Below, one piece after another: positions 10,301 through 18,743 of a DNA stretch of 64,000 bases. The translations under genes and the position numbers were made by a program. The notes under the pieces were generated by a model. It saw only the letters and a list, made by a program, of their open reading frames with translations. It had not been told where the DNA came from and did no database searches. The DNA comes from Desulfobacteraceae bacterium (GTDB lineage Bacteria > Desulfobacterota > Desulfobacteria > Desulfobacterales > Desulfosarcinaceae): assembly GCA_003599575.1 (NCBI GenBank), contig QZKV01000163.1, positions 1-64,000 of the forward strand, in the 5' to 3' direction. Each line of letters starts with the position of its first letter. Position 1 is the stretch's first letter.

Positions 10301-10473
10301 GCCGTAACCAACGCCTGCGCAAAGCAGGCCCTGACCTTTTCCGCACCGGAAGAGATGCCGCAGGTTCCCATGTGCACGGTGATGCGGATGCTTTTGCGCT
10401 GGGCGTCGAGCAAACTGTCTCTCAGGGCATCGCCTTTGATTTTATAGAGATCCTCCACCTTTAAGCGGGACAT
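7306..10473 (-). CDS. hoxF: HoxF/NuoF diaphorase fused to GltD-like flavoprotein
   Basis: A 1055-residue fusion. An N-terminal thioredoxin-like [2Fe-2S] domain keeps three of the usual cysteines (GTCG, GCAGIC). A NuoF domain follows with the NADH/FMN loop GIRGRGGGGFPTG and YRGAGAFVCGEE, then a [4Fe-4S] site (ESCGKCTPCRVG). From about residue 600 comes a GltD/NfnB-like part with CQHACPVGMD, an FAD motif (GAGPAGLTAARDL) and an NAD(P) motif (VIGGGNSAID). Normal HoxF is about 530-590 residues. The extra flavoprotein adds a second pyridine-nucleotide site, which could allow NADH/NADPH coupling or bifurcation (inference). AAGGAG precedes the ATG. Confidence 0.9.
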   Translation of the reverse strand: MSRLKVEDLYKIKGDALRDSLLDAQRKSIRITVHMGTCGISSGAEKVRACFAQALVTAKRKDIFITTSGCAGICNREPMVTIERLGEEPVRYADVTEERAAAIFDRHVLNGQIPAEWVYARGWEQFEKDFEGPPLPVAEQRPHIRQIPFFGMQNLRVMRNRGLIQAESVEEYIARDGYFSAAKAIFQLQPGEIIQEVKISGIRGRGGGGFPTGLKWEFAAKSAGDIKYVLCNADEGDPGAFMDRCVLESDPHAVLEGMIIAARAIGSRQGYIYCRAEYPLAVKMLNHAIAQARAYGLLGDNILGSGFDFDIEVYRGAGAFVCGEETALMTSIEGKRGTPRPRPPFPAIQGLWKRPTILNNVETFANIPQIIFNGGKWYASVGTTRSKGTKVFALTGDVRNVGLVEVPMGISIGRIIYDVGGGIPSGKKFKAVQLGGPSGGCIPAAHLNASVDYETIVKLGAIVGSGGMIVMDEDKCVVDVARFFMEFCRDESCGKCTPCRVGTEKMLEILTRICEGKGRSGDIQTLEMMADYMKNNALCGLGQTAPNPVLSTLRYFRDEYEKHIHAKRCPAVVCNAFFTSPCQHACPVGMDIPAYISLIKADRLADAYKVLLKTNPFPGICGRVCDHKCELKCRRSTLDEPVHIKYLKRFITDHASVPPVRKAPVTRREKIAVIGAGPAGLTAARDLVLRGYPTTVYEELPEAGGMLRWGIPAYRLPREILCKEIQDILDVGVLLRCNIRVGRDISWDTLRGAYDAIFVAIGAQRSTQAELEGKTYKGITGAVEFLRELHLGGRPQVGRRVAVIGGGNSAIDAAQCALRLGAQNVTIYYRRTKADMPALKDEVVTARKEGVHIEELVAPLRFIGRENQVCQMVLQKMRLGEFDTGGRKKPVPILGSEYMVEADQVILAIGQEVDGAFDFKRTGVALTANRLVEIAAGKKTQTTAPMIFAGGDVVTGPDTVVGAVAAGHKAAEEIDAAIRARNSEEPYVPVDVTDVVIPREIDEEIREMPRSPMPEADLAVRISDFREVELGFTEEIARREAGRCLRCDVLIESTT

Positions 10474-10574
10474 GGGCTGCTCCTTTGTATTTCGCCTGAT
10501 CGTCGAGGGTTCGTATCTGCCGATTCATCCGACTGTAGTCGATGGTACGAATCGACAAATAACGTTTTGACGAA

Positions 10575-11066
10575 CTATTCATAGTGCTCCAATATTTCGG
10601 CCAGCTTGGAGGGCTTCACCTGGCGGTAGGTGTCTTCATCCACGGTGATCACCGGCGCCAGCCCGCAGGCGCCCAAACAACGTACGGTCTCGAGGGAAAA
10701 TTTTTGATCGGGGGTTGTCCCACCGGGTTCGATCTGGAGCACCTCTTTAAGTCGCGCCATGTTGTTTTTACCGCCCCGCACGTAGCAAGCCGTTCCCAAA
10801 CAGCAGCGCGTGGTGTGGCGCCCTCGCGGGACCATGGTGAAGAAAGAGTAAAAGGAAACCACCCCGTGCACCTCTTTCAACGGCACGCGCATGGAATCGG
10901 CGATACGGGCCTGGATAGACTTGGGAAGATATCCGATGCTCTCCTGCACCTCCTCCAAAGCCGGAATCAAAGCGCCCGGCTTTTCTTTATAGCGGTCGAT
11001 AATCCGATCCACGGCCGCCAACTCCTCCGGTGTAAACTCCTGGCTTTTGATGGGATTGACGCTCAC
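10575..11066 (-). CDS. hoxE: NuoE/HoxE-like [2Fe-2S] subunit
   Basis: First gene of the hydrogenase operon, 163 residues. A helical N-terminal part precedes a thioredoxin-like fold holding one [2Fe-2S] cluster. The likely ligands are C89 and C94 (CCLGTAC) and C130 and C134 (CLGAC). The start is GTG with GGAGG 6 bases upstream. It is expected to bind HoxF as NuoE binds NuoF. The 100-bp gap to hoxF shows no obvious terminator. Confidence 0.92.
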   Translation of the reverse strand: MSVNPIKSQEFTPEELAAVDRIIDRYKEKPGALIPALEEVQESIGYLPKSIQARIADSMRVPLKEVHGVVSFYSFFTMVPRGRHTTRCCLGTACYVRGGKNNMARLKEVLQIEPGGTTPDQKFSLETVRCLGACGLAPVITVDEDTYRQVKPSKLAEILEHYE

Positions 11067-11886
11067 GTAGGCCTCCAGATAAGAAGTGAAGTATCCAAAC
11101 TATTTTGCGTGAAGGACGAGTACTTTAAATGTCCTCACGTTCGCCGGGCGCAACCCGCTAAAGGAAGAAGGCAAGCCTATGAAACCGAGGGAGAATATTG
11201 GGTAAGCCCGCTTTGATTACCTGTTTTTCATATTTTCAGCCTTCATCCTCTTCGGGGAGTATCCGGCGGTGCAGCGGGCTTTCGCTTATCTTTGTGCAAA
11301 GGGTGTTCCATCAGGATGGCATGATCAAAATTCCCTATGAATCTTTAGTCTTAGTCGAATTTTCGGTTTCTTGTCCCCTATTCGGCGCATGGCCAGGTGT
11401 CCGGATATTTGCCTTTCACAATCTATCTACAAAAGACCGCGACGCTGATCGCGCAGGAGCCCATTTTGATTGTAAGCCTACGTAATATTGGCAAAATTGG
11501 CTCATTTGGGAAAAATGCGGAAGCGCTGAACCTGCCGGCGGATGCCACGGCGGCAGGTTGATTTCGCAACCGTCGCACATTTCCTCGCCAAGGCCCTGCA
11601 TGAGTCAAAGACGGCTGGAGAAAAGCTGATCGGGATTTAAGGTGAAGGCCTTTATTTCAGGGAGTTACACTCAGCCCTGGAACTTCCCGGCATGCGCCGG
11701 ATGACTTTTCAGATGGTAAGAGTCAATCGTTCAAGGCCAAAGAAAAGCTACGAACTGGGGAGAGCGGCTGGATTCATGTTAGTGGCCATTTACAGGCTGA
11801 TAAATTTTCTGACGATCGAGAGATCTCACGGCGGGTATCCATCGGTGAATGCTGAATCGGCTTCCCGCGCCTCTATTTTCAAATCA
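11067..11886. other. intergenic region upstream of hoxE, no supported gene
   Basis: About 820 bp between hoxE and the proB stop. It should hold the hydrogenase operon promoter, but I cannot identify a convincing -35/-10 pair or an activator site. Short open frames lack ribosome sites and family signatures. A stretch near 11.48-11.60 kb, including an inverted GCCGGCGG/CCACGGCGGC-type segment, looks like a decayed repeat. I see no IS ends. Confidence 0.4.
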
Positions 11887-13020
11887 TCAGCCGGTCTTCT
11901 GGGTGGTAATCACCAGGTTGTCCCGGTGGATCACCTCGTCATAGGGCTTGTCGCCCAGGCGTTCCTTGATCTGGTTGGTTTTTAAACCTTTGATGATGCG
12001 GATGTCGGCCGCGCTGTAGTTGACCAGCCCGATGCCGATTTCAATACGATCCTTGTTTTTGAGCGCCGCCGGAGCGCCTTCGCCGAATTCGCCTTCGACT
12101 TCGACGATGCCGCTGGGCAGCAGGCTTTTGCCCCTGTGCAGCAGGGCCTGCTCGGCGCCGGCATCCAGAATCAGGCTTCCCTTGGGCGTCAGGGTATAGG
12201 CGATCCAGCATTTGCGCCGGTTCATTTTTTTCCCCTGGGGCGCGAAATAGGTGCCGTGGGGCTCTCCGGAAAAAAGCCGCAGCAGAACATCGGGTTTGCT
12301 GCCTTTGGCGATGATCATGGGCACGCCGGCGGCGGTGACCTTTTTGGCCGCTTTGATTTTGCTCAGCATTCCGCCGCGGCCCAATGCGCCGGGGATGTGA
12401 CTGGCAAAATGCTCGATTTCTTTTTTGATCCCGGACACGCAGGGAATCAGTTCGGCATCGGGCTGGGTGCGCGGATCCTTGGTGTACAACCCGTCGATAT
12501 CGGTGAGGTTGATAAGAAAATCGGCATCCATCAACAGCGTGATCATGGCGGCCAGGTTGTCGTTATCACCCAGTTTGATCTCCTCGACCATCACCGTGTC
12601 GTTTTCATTGATAATGGGCACCACCTTCCAATCGAGCAGCGTGTTGAGGGTGTTGCGCGCATTCAGGTAGCGTTTGCGGTTGTTCAAATCTTCGCTGGTC
12701 AGCAGGATCTGGGCCACCCGCTTGTCATGCCGGCCGAAAGCGGCTTCGTACGCGTTCATCAAGCCGCTCTGACCGACGGCCGCAATGGCCTGGCGCTTGG
12801 GAATCTCCTCGGGCCGGCGGGGCAGCCCCAGTTTTCGCAATCCGGAGGCCATCGCACCCGAGGAGACAAACAACACCTCCAGCCCCCGATCGATCAGCAG
12901 GCTGATCTGGGTGGAAAGCGCGCCGACGACCTCGATATTCAAACCGTTTTGGGCGGTCAGCACATTGCTGCCCACCTTGACGACGATACGTTTGGCGGAT
13001 TTCAGGCGATTGGCAGGCAT
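11887..13020 (-). CDS. proB: glutamate 5-kinase with PUA domain
   Basis: First enzyme of proline synthesis, phosphorylating glutamate, 377 residues. The amino-acid-kinase domain begins KRIVVKVGSNVL and contains the NENDTVMVEE and LTDIDGLY segments. A PUA domain fills the last ~90 residues. I start at MPANRLKSAKR. The frame stays open 260 bp further upstream, but that part overlaps proA and is not protein-like. It follows proA by 8 bp, so the two are co-transcribed in the order proA-proB. Confidence 0.93.
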   Translation of the reverse strand: MPANRLKSAKRIVVKVGSNVLTAQNGLNIEVVGALSTQISLLIDRGLEVLFVSSGAMASGLRKLGLPRRPEEIPKRQAIAAVGQSGLMNAYEAAFGRHDKRVAQILLTSEDLNNRKRYLNARNTLNTLLDWKVVPIINENDTVMVEEIKLGDNDNLAAMITLLMDADFLINLTDIDGLYTKDPRTQPDAELIPCVSGIKKEIEHFASHIPGALGRGGMLSKIKAAKKVTAAGVPMIIAKGSKPDVLLRLFSGEPHGTYFAPQGKKMNRRKCWIAYTLTPKGSLILDAGAEQALLHRGKSLLPSGIVEVEGEFGEGAPAALKNKDRIEIGIGLVNYSAADIRIIKGLKTNQIKERLGDKPYDEVIHRDNLVITTQKTG

Positions 13021-13028
13021 AAGCGTCC

Positions 13029-14357
13029 CTATTGAGAAAAGGAGGAAGATGGAGGGGTCAGGTGTTCGAACGCCTTTTTCAATTTCCGGTGGGTAAACGC
13101 CTTGGCCCGATCGCCGCTGTAGTCCGCGACGATGTGTCCATTGCCCATCAGGCGCCATTGATAGATCAGCAAACCCTCCATGCCCACCGGTCCGCGGGCG
13201 TGGATTTTGTTGGTGCTGATGCCCACTTCGGCGCCCAGCCCGAAACGATAGCCGTCGCTGAAGCGGGTGCTGGCGTTCCAAAACACGTCGGCCGAGTCCA
13301 CGTGGTCCATGAAATGTACGGCCAGGTCACGGTCGGCGGTGACGATGACGTCCGTGTGGCCCGATCCAAACGCATTGATGTGGTCCACGGCCGCATCCAG
13401 ATCCGGTACCACCTTGATCGAGATGATCAGATCCAGGTACTCGGTGCCCCAATCCTCTTCGACGGCCGGTTTCACATCGATGATTTTGCGGGTGGCTTCG
13501 CAGCCGCGGATTTCAACTCCTTTGTTTTCCAGAGCGGCTTGCAGGCGCGGCAGGAGCCGTTCGGCGCAATCGGCATGGATCAACAGTGTTTCGGCGGCAT
13601 TGCAGACCGCCACATACTGGCATTTGCTGTCCACGGCGATCCGCACCGCCATTTCGAGGTCGGCATCGCGTTCGATATAGACGTGGCATATGCCATCGGC
13701 ATGGCCCAACACGGGTATCCGGGTGTTGTCCATGATGTGGCGGACAAAGGCGTTGCTGCCGCGTGGAATGATCAGGTCGATAGAGCGGTCCAGGGCCAGC
13801 ATCTCGGCCACGTCGGCCCTGGTCTCCAGCAATCCGAGCCAACCCGGAGGCAGACCGGCTTTGGCGGCCGCATCCACTATGGTATCGGCCAGAATGCGAT
13901 TGGTGTGCGCGGCCTCGCTGCCCCCTTTGAGCAGCGCGGCATTGCCGCTTTTCAAACACAGCGACGAGATCTGCACCAGGGCGTCGGGGCGCGACTCGAA
14001 AATGACGCCGATCACGCCGATGGGCCGGCTGACCTTATACAATTCAAGGCCATGGTCCAATTCGGTGGCGCTTAAGGTGACGCCCACCGGATCGGGCAGC
14101 CGGATCAAAGTGTGCAGCCCGGCGCAGGCCTCCTTGATCCTGGCCTCATCAAAACGCAGCCGCTTGAGCAAAGGCGCCGCCAACCCCTCTTTTTCGGCCT
14201 GGGCAAGATCCCTCTGATTGGCCTCGATGATGGCGGGTTGGCCGGCTTCCAGGGCGTGAATGATTTCCGCCAGTGCCTTGTTCTTAATCTCGCCCCCCAG
14301 GGCGGCCATGCGGATGGCCGCGGTTTGGGCCTCTCGTGCGATATACTGGATATCCAT
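13029..14357 (-). CDS. proA: gamma-glutamyl phosphate reductase
   Basis: Second enzyme of proline synthesis, reducing glutamyl phosphate to the semialdehyde, about 442 residues. It aligns by eye to ALDH-superfamily ProA: RPIGVIGVIFESRP, LKGGSEA, the catalytic Cys in YVAVCNAAE and FSDGYRFGLGAEVGIST near the C-terminus. I favour the ATG giving MDIQYIAREA. An ATG 12 bases earlier is also possible. It forms a two-gene operon with proB. Confidence 0.93.
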   Translation of the reverse strand: MDIQYIAREAQTAAIRMAALGGEIKNKALAEIIHALEAGQPAIIEANQRDLAQAEKEGLAAPLLKRLRFDEARIKEACAGLHTLIRLPDPVGVTLSATELDHGLELYKVSRPIGVIGVIFESRPDALVQISSLCLKSGNAALLKGGSEAAHTNRILADTIVDAAAKAGLPPGWLGLLETRADVAEMLALDRSIDLIIPRGSNAFVRHIMDNTRIPVLGHADGICHVYIERDADLEMAVRIAVDSKCQYVAVCNAAETLLIHADCAERLLPRLQAALENKGVEIRGCEATRKIIDVKPAVEEDWGTEYLDLIISIKVVPDLDAAVDHINAFGSGHTDVIVTADRDLAVHFMDHVDSADVFWNASTRFSDGYRFGLGAEVGISTNKIHARGPVGMEGLLIYQWRLMGNGHIVADYSGDRAKAFTHRKLKKAFEHLTPPSSSFSQ

Positions 14358-14415
14358 GCGATTCACCATTAAGGATGCGTTTTTAAACCCATTACATACA
14401 CCGAAATGGGTAAAA

Positions 14416-14750
14416 AACAAAGAAGGGTTTGTTGGGTTGGTTGAGTTTGTTGAGTTTGTTGGGTTGGTTGGGTTCCGCTGGTTCCCAAGCTCCGGCTTGG
14501 GAACCCGTTTGGGGAAGCTCTAGCTTCCCCTTTTTTGAGCTTTGCCGTGTGGATAAACAGAGGCAGACCTACAGCGACAGCAACGCGGAATGTGTCCCTG
14601 ACGGACAATGGAAGCCGGAGCTTCCAAGGCGTGGGGTTCCCAAGCCGGAGCTTGGGAACCAGCGGAACAAAGAAGGGTTTGTTGGGTTGGTTGAGTTTGT
14701 TGAGTTTGTTGGGTTTGTTGGGTTTGTTGAGTTTGTTGGGTTTGGTTGTG
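14416..14750. repeat. 9-bp tandem repeats duplicated around GTTCCCAAGC palindromes
   Basis: Two arrays of a GTTTGTTGG/GTTGGTTGA-type 9-mer (about 14424-14475 and 14672-14748) are each preceded by the same AACAAAGAAGG. Between them lie two copies of the GTTCCCAAGC palindrome, also seen at the left end of the window. Both strands stay open through the arrays and give spurious Thr-Asn-Pro or Gly-Leu-Val peptides. I regard this as non-coding repeat DNA. Confidence 0.75.
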
Positions 14751-15026
14751 GGGCGCCGGAAGATGTCGTGCGCGGGAGGTGTCGGGATTCGCCGGGGGGT
14801 TTGAATACGAAAATGAATTTGGGTTGTTGCTGATTTGATAGGGCGGTGATGCGGGACGGACCTCCGGAGCGAATCACATGATCCAAACTCGATCGTGTTC
14901 GACACGGCAAAGGAGGGCGCGCCAGGGAAAACGGGCGCTCAAGCGCTTTGTCCTCTTTTGGGTGAAGTTGACCTGATTTCGCCCATGGGAGACAGGTGGG
15001 GTGGATCGGCGCAAATGATTACCACG

Positions 15027-15052
15027 CGCCGGGGGTTTGAGAACCCCCGGCG
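15027..15052 (-). terminator. strong GC hairpin after OmpA-family gene
   Basis: An 11-bp stem (CGCCGGGGGTT with AACCCCCGGCG) with a TGAG loop lies 14 bases beyond the stop of the minus-strand lipoprotein gene. No U-run follows, so intrinsic termination is uncertain. It may act as a 3' stabiliser. Confidence 0.5.
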
Positions 15053-15065
15053 GACCCAATCCGGA

Positions 15066-16013
15066 CTACATGCGGCCGTCGCCTCTGCCCGCATCTTCCG
15101 GTTGCTGTTCCGGATTCAAGATGGTGATTTCCACACGCCGGTTTTGTTGGCGTCCGGCCACGGTCTCGTTGGTGGCAAGCGGGTAATCTTCCCCAAGCCC
15201 CCTGGTGCTGATCCGGTCCGGTGACACACCGTCGGCCTCCAGGGCTTGGGCAACCGCTTCAGCGCGCCGCTCCGACAAACTCCGATTGTATTGGTCGCTG
15301 CCGACGCTGTCGGTGAAACCTTCCACCAGCACCTTGCGATCGGGATGCCGGTTCAGAAATTCGGACAAGCGGCCGATGCTGCGCTCGGCGCCGGTTTTCA
15401 ATTGCGCTTGATCGAACTCGAAAATAACATCCGACAAGGTCAGCACCATGCCCGTTTCGGTCTGCCTTGCATCCATATCGCTCATTTCCTGGCGCAATTG
15501 CTGAAGCTCGGCTTGGGCTTGCTGTGCTTCCTGCTCAGCGCGCTGGACCTCCTGCTGGGCGCTTTGGGTCTCCTCCTGCGCGCGCGACAGTTCTTGTTGT
15601 CTTTCTCTACCGCGATAGGCTTGCAGCTCTTCTTGGGCCTGTTCCGCCCGCTGTCTGGCCTGTTCGGCCTGCTTCCGCCGGAGCGCCAGCAAAAAGCTTT
15701 CTTGCTGTTCCTGAAGTTCTTCTACTTCCTGCCGGGTTTGCAGCTGGTCGGCCTGCACTCTGGCCAGGTCGATCTTTTTCTGCGCCACGTAGGCGTAGTG
15801 CTTCTGCTCCTCAATTTCTTCCGCCCGCTGCGCTCTGTCCAGTGCCTGCTTGCCTTCGTAAAGAGTTACCGAAGCATTCTGGGTGATCGAAGGATCGTCT
15901 TTGGCGAGGGAATAGGATTGCTGTGCTTGTTTGAGCTCCTGCGATTGGGGGGTGGCGCAACCGATGGCGACGATTCCGGCTGCAAAGAAAATAGCCAATC
16001 TTGACCTTCTCAT
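15066..16013 (-). CDS. OmpA/Pal-family lipoprotein with DUF4398-like N-terminus
   Basis: A 315-residue envelope protein. A signal peptide ends at a lipobox (VAIGC) and is followed by a DUF4398-like helical region, a Gln/Glu-rich coiled coil (about residues 95-190) and a C-terminal OmpA domain. The peptidoglycan-binding signature is visible (LVEGFTDSVGSDQYN, LSERRAEAVA, RRVEITIL). I start at the second ATG because GGAGG lies 6 bases upstream, while the first ATG abuts it. It probably tethers the outer membrane to the cell wall. It lies with two other lipoprotein genes on the same strand. Confidence 0.88.
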   Translation of the reverse strand: MRRSRLAIFFAAGIVAIGCATPQSQELKQAQQSYSLAKDDPSITQNASVTLYEGKQALDRAQRAEEIEEQKHYAYVAQKKIDLARVQADQLQTRQEVEELQEQQESFLLALRRKQAEQARQRAEQAQEELQAYRGRERQQELSRAQEETQSAQQEVQRAEQEAQQAQAELQQLRQEMSDMDARQTETGMVLTLSDVIFEFDQAQLKTGAERSIGRLSEFLNRHPDRKVLVEGFTDSVGSDQYNRSLSERRAEAVAQALEADGVSPDRISTRGLGEDYPLATNETVAGRQQNRRVEITILNPEQQPEDAGRGDGRM

Positions 16014-16031
16014 TTTCATCCTCCTTTGCGA

Positions 16032-16430
16032 CTACTGCACGGTCTCATTATGTTCTATTTCCCGCCGCAGATCGCCAATACTTTTCTGCAATGCCTGTAC
16101 CATTTCCTTGGTCCTGGCGTTCTGTGTTTTGGCTTCGGCCAACCTTGCGTCGGCCAAGGCTTGCTCAGCCAGGTACTCGGCCTCGGTGTACTTCTCATCG
16201 GCAAAGGCCGCGTTGGCCCGGGCCAACTTCCCCTGCGCCATGGTCAGCTCCAGCGGCGCGTATTCCCGGGCGTTGCCCGCCTGGGCCTGGCTTATGGCGG
16301 ATTCGGCACCGCCGATTTCCTTGCGCGCCGGCCCTTGATCCACCGAGGCGCACGCCGTGACCAGCACAGCAAAGACAAGCGCCGCATACAAACCCTGTCG
16401 TCCCGTATGCTGGTGTCGCTTTTCAGGCAT
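16032..16430 (-). CDS. DUF4398-family lipoprotein
   Basis: A 132-residue lipoprotein with signal peptide and lipobox (VLVTAC), then an Ala/Glu-rich helical domain typical of DUF4398 (KLARANAAFADEKYTEAEYLAEQAL). AAGGAGG precedes the ATG. It lies 18 bp from the OmpA-family gene, whose N-terminal half is related, so the pair may act together in the periplasm. The biochemical role is unknown. Confidence 0.85.
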   Translation of the reverse strand: MPEKRHQHTGRQGLYAALVFAVLVTACASVDQGPARKEIGGAESAISQAQAGNAREYAPLELTMAQGKLARANAAFADEKYTEAEYLAEQALADARLAEAKTQNARTKEMVQALQKSIGDLRREIEHNETVQ

Positions 16431-16504
16431 GATGATCCTCCTTAAATATACTTAACTGGCGTTATGAGACCCTTGGCCGGGGAGCGTTCTGCGGTTCCCT
16501 GGCA

Positions 16505-16894
16505 TTAAAGGTTCTCTTCGATATCGGTGTGAATTTTTTTGGATGCTTCTTGGTTCCCCATAAGTCCCGCCCGGACAGCTACATTGGTCATTTTATCGCC
16601 TTTGGACTCCAATTTTACCCAATAGGTCTGTTCCGGCGATTCAGCTTTGATCTGGGCTGAAGCAAGCTCTTTCGATCTTTCCACGACGGTGATGTTATTT
16701 TCCTTAAAAGAATCCAATGATGCCTGGTAGGCTTCATCCAGGGATGCGTCGTAATCTCTGGACATCCATCCTGCTATATAGGTGTAAGCAGCAGCAGCGC
16801 CCGCACCACCGGCGACGACCGCAGCGCACGAAGTCAGCCACAGGCTTAACAGCACCATCGTCAGGGCCAAGAATCCTCCTCTTCTGATCTTCAT
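16505..16894 (-). CDS. DUF3568-family lipoprotein
   Basis: A 129-residue lipoprotein with a signal peptide and lipobox (WLTSC), a Gly/Ala-rich segment and a DUF3568-type domain (tyrosine-rich AAAYTYIAGWMSRDY, then a beta-rich region ending near GLMGNQEAS). AGGAGG precedes the ATG. Function is unknown in this family. It is the first of three lipoprotein genes in a row. Confidence 0.85.
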   Translation of the reverse strand: MKIRRGGFLALTMVLLSLWLTSCAAVVAGGAGAAAAYTYIAGWMSRDYDASLDEAYQASLDSFKENNITVVERSKELASAQIKAESPEQTYWVKLESKGDKMTNVAVRAGLMGNQEASKKIHTDIEENL

Positions 16895-17219
16895 TCCATA
16901 TCCTCCTGTACCCCGCCGTTTGCAGGGGGTTAAGGTTCCGTGGTGAAAACGTCTAATTCGACCGCTTTGTTCAAAATACGTGTTCTACTATCATACAATA
17001 GGACTCGCCGGCAGATGCGCCATGGGGGCAACTCTTTATATTGATGGGACAGGCAACTGTACTCTATGGGAGCGGCATGCCGATTCAAACGGCCGGCGGC
17101 TCGGGCGGCGGGAATTTGCGGGTGATTTGGACAATGCGTTCTTTTTCCCTCTTCCGGCGGAAGGAGAGAAGAAGAAGAATAGAAGGGGTATCCGAACTGC
17201 GCCCTCTTTGGCAGCCGCC
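16895..17219. other. intergenic region downstream of hgcB
   Basis: I see no supported gene here. At its right edge a 6-bp GC hairpin (GCCGCC/GGCGGC, 17214-17234) contains the hgcB stop codon in its loop. A TTTTGTTTT run follows on the plus strand, so it would terminate plus-strand transcription better than hgcB itself. Confidence 0.4.
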
Positions 17220-17495
17220 TTATCCACAGGCGGCTTTTGTTTTACCCCTGATCCAGACTTGAATGATATAGGCGGCGCAGCCGACGCCCGGCGAAACCGT
17301 CAAGGCCATGGCCGGGCAATTTTTGGCGCAAGCGCCGCATTCCATGCAGCCGTTGCGGTCCATGATCCTGGCTTTACGGCCGCTCAATGCCAGTACGCCA
17401 TGCGGACACACGCGCAAACACATGCCGCAGCCTGTACATTTTTGGACATCAAGGGCCAGGGTAACGACTTCATCCAGATAACGTAACGATTTCAT
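17220..17495 (-). CDS. hgcB: HgcB, ferredoxin of mercury methylation
   Basis: A 91-residue 2[4Fe-4S] ferredoxin. The cluster motifs are C20/23/26/30 and C50/53/56/60. A lone Cys73 sits in GVGCA, a hallmark separating HgcB from ordinary ferredoxins, and a further Cys lies at position 90 near the C-terminus. It starts 36 bp after hgcA on the same strand. HgcB is thought to reduce the HgcA corrinoid and help handle Hg(II). The length is in the family range. An unrelated ferredoxin is unlikely given Cys73 and the neighbour. Confidence 0.93.
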   Translation of the reverse strand: MKSLRYLDEVVTLALDVQKCTGCGMCLRVCPHGVLALSGRKARIMDRNGCMECGACAKNCPAMALTVSPGVGCAAYIIQVWIRGKTKAACG

Positions 17496-17531
17496 TTTCC
17501 AACCTTATGGCTTGGCTTGCCTTCGCATCGC

Positions 17532-18743
17532 TCAGGCGAATGCGCCTCCTATCCACAATCCAGCCGCCAGCAGAACCGCCGCGGCCTGCAGCGGAATGGC
17601 ATGGCGCATCTCCTTTTCGACCCCCGATGGAGATGTAAACGGTGTACACCCGGTAAAATTCATGGCCAAAAACGAACTCAGCACGGTGGTCAAAAGGACC
17701 AGTCCCGACCCGGACAGCGTGCTTATTCGAGGGGTATCCCATAGCAGCCCTCCCAGCAATAGGCCCAGAAACAACCCTGCGACGATTCCCTTGACTGCAA
17801 AAGCACGTCCGGGAATCCAGGGCAACAGCGCCGGGACCATGATGCTGCCGGCGAAAATGCCCGCCGCCGCGGCCGCCGCGGCTGCAAAGCCCCGCTCCCA
17901 GGCAGCTGCAATGGAAAAAATGGGCGGGCCGATACCCGACAGCACGAATAAACCCGCCAAAACCGGCAGAATGTATTTTCGGAGCATCATCAGCTCAAAC
18001 GGCACCAGCACCAGTCTTTCGGGCAGAGTGAACGTCACCCGGCGCATAGCCGTATCGCTTTCAGGCGGCGCCGACAAAAAAACCGGGATGTCTGCAGCGC
18101 GCACGGGCCCCCAGACCACTTCAAACCCGCATGCTTTTTTGACCATGCGGGCGGCAACGCCGGTGGCGCCCAACTGGGGCAGGATCAGCCGGCGGTGATG
18201 CACCAGCTCAGCCAGGCGGGTCGACCGCACCCGCCGGACCAGTTCTTGGGTGCTGAAAGCCCCTTTGCCGGCCGCGCACCACACATTGATGCCACAGGTA
18301 TCCAATACCAGCAGCCATGCGGCTGTCTCCCCCAGGCATCGGCGGACAGCATCGAAGGTGAGTTTGTAATTGGCCGTGACCAAGACGGGCGCGTCGCGGT
18401 CGGGAATGCCGGCCGCATAAATACCGGGGGCCACTTTGTAATCGTTGCGTCCTATTCCCAGGCGGACCCGCGCTGCCCCGAGGCGGTCCCGGCGATGCAG
18501 GGTGGTGCCGACACGCGGCACGGCCCCCACCGGGGTCTGGACGAAACCTTTGACAAAGGGGCACAGCGTGTACCCGGGCCGTTCATAGGGACTGCTCGGC
18601 GGACCGGCCGGAGCGCCGCAACAGGGCTCATTGTTTCCGGCGGGACTCAAGACCGGAAACATTTCCATTGCCGCACCGCTTGGATTGGACGCCTTTGGGG
18701 GCGCCGTGCAGCGGCAACCGTTCTGCTTTGAAAGCTCACTCAT
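17532..18743 (-). CDS. hgcA: HgcA, corrinoid methyltransferase of mercury methylation
   Basis: A 403-residue protein. The diagnostic cap-helix motif NVWCAAGK (Cys156) lies in a CdhD-like corrinoid-binding domain (about 55-240), where Cys is the lower cobalt ligand in known HgcA. The C-terminal ~150 residues form about five membrane helices and include [12 protein letters not shown] start at MSELSK, where the ATG overlaps the mscL stop (ATGA). An open frame extends upstream but lies inside mscL. It transfers methyl to Hg(II) together with HgcB, the next gene. The N-terminal ~50 residues are Cys/Pro-rich and look like a lineage-specific addition. Confidence 0.94.
   Translation of the reverse strand: MSELSKQNGCRCTAPPKASNPSGAAMEMFPVLSPAGNNEPCCGAPAGPPSSPYERPGYTLCPFVKGFVQTPVGAVPRVGTTLHRRDRLGAARVRLGIGRNDYKVAPGIYAAGIPDRDAPVLVTANYKLTFDAVRRCLGETAAWLLVLDTCGINVWCAAGKGAFSTQELVRRVRSTRLAELVHHRRLILPQLGATGVAARMVKKACGFEVVWGPVRAADIPVFLSAPPESDTAMRRVTFTLPERLVLVPFELMMLRKYILPVLAGLFVLSGIGPPIFSIAAAWERGFAAAAAAAAGIFAGSIMVPALLPWIPGRAFAVKGIVAGLFLGLLLGGLLWDTPRISTLSGSGLVLLTTVLSSFLAMNFTGCTPFTSPSGVEKEMRHAIPLQAAAVLLAAGLWIGGAFA

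Noticed and set aside
8593-10464. Long open frame antisense to hoxF
   Set aside because: It lies wholly opposite a clearly conserved gene, has no ribosome site or family motif, and is a by-product of high-GC codon usage.
11416-11608. Cys-containing short open frames upstream of hoxE
   Set aside because: No ribosome site, no recognised domain and overlapping frames on one strand. The region looks like a decayed repeat.
13021-13281. N-terminal extension of proB
   Set aside because: The 87 upstream codons overlap proA in another frame and show no glutamate-kinase similarity. The ATG at 13020 starts exactly at the conserved domain.
14429-14905. Open frames rich in Thr-Asn-Pro or Gly-Leu-Val-Glu-Phe
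   Set aside because: They are translations of 9-bp tandem repeats and palindromes on both strands, without start signals.
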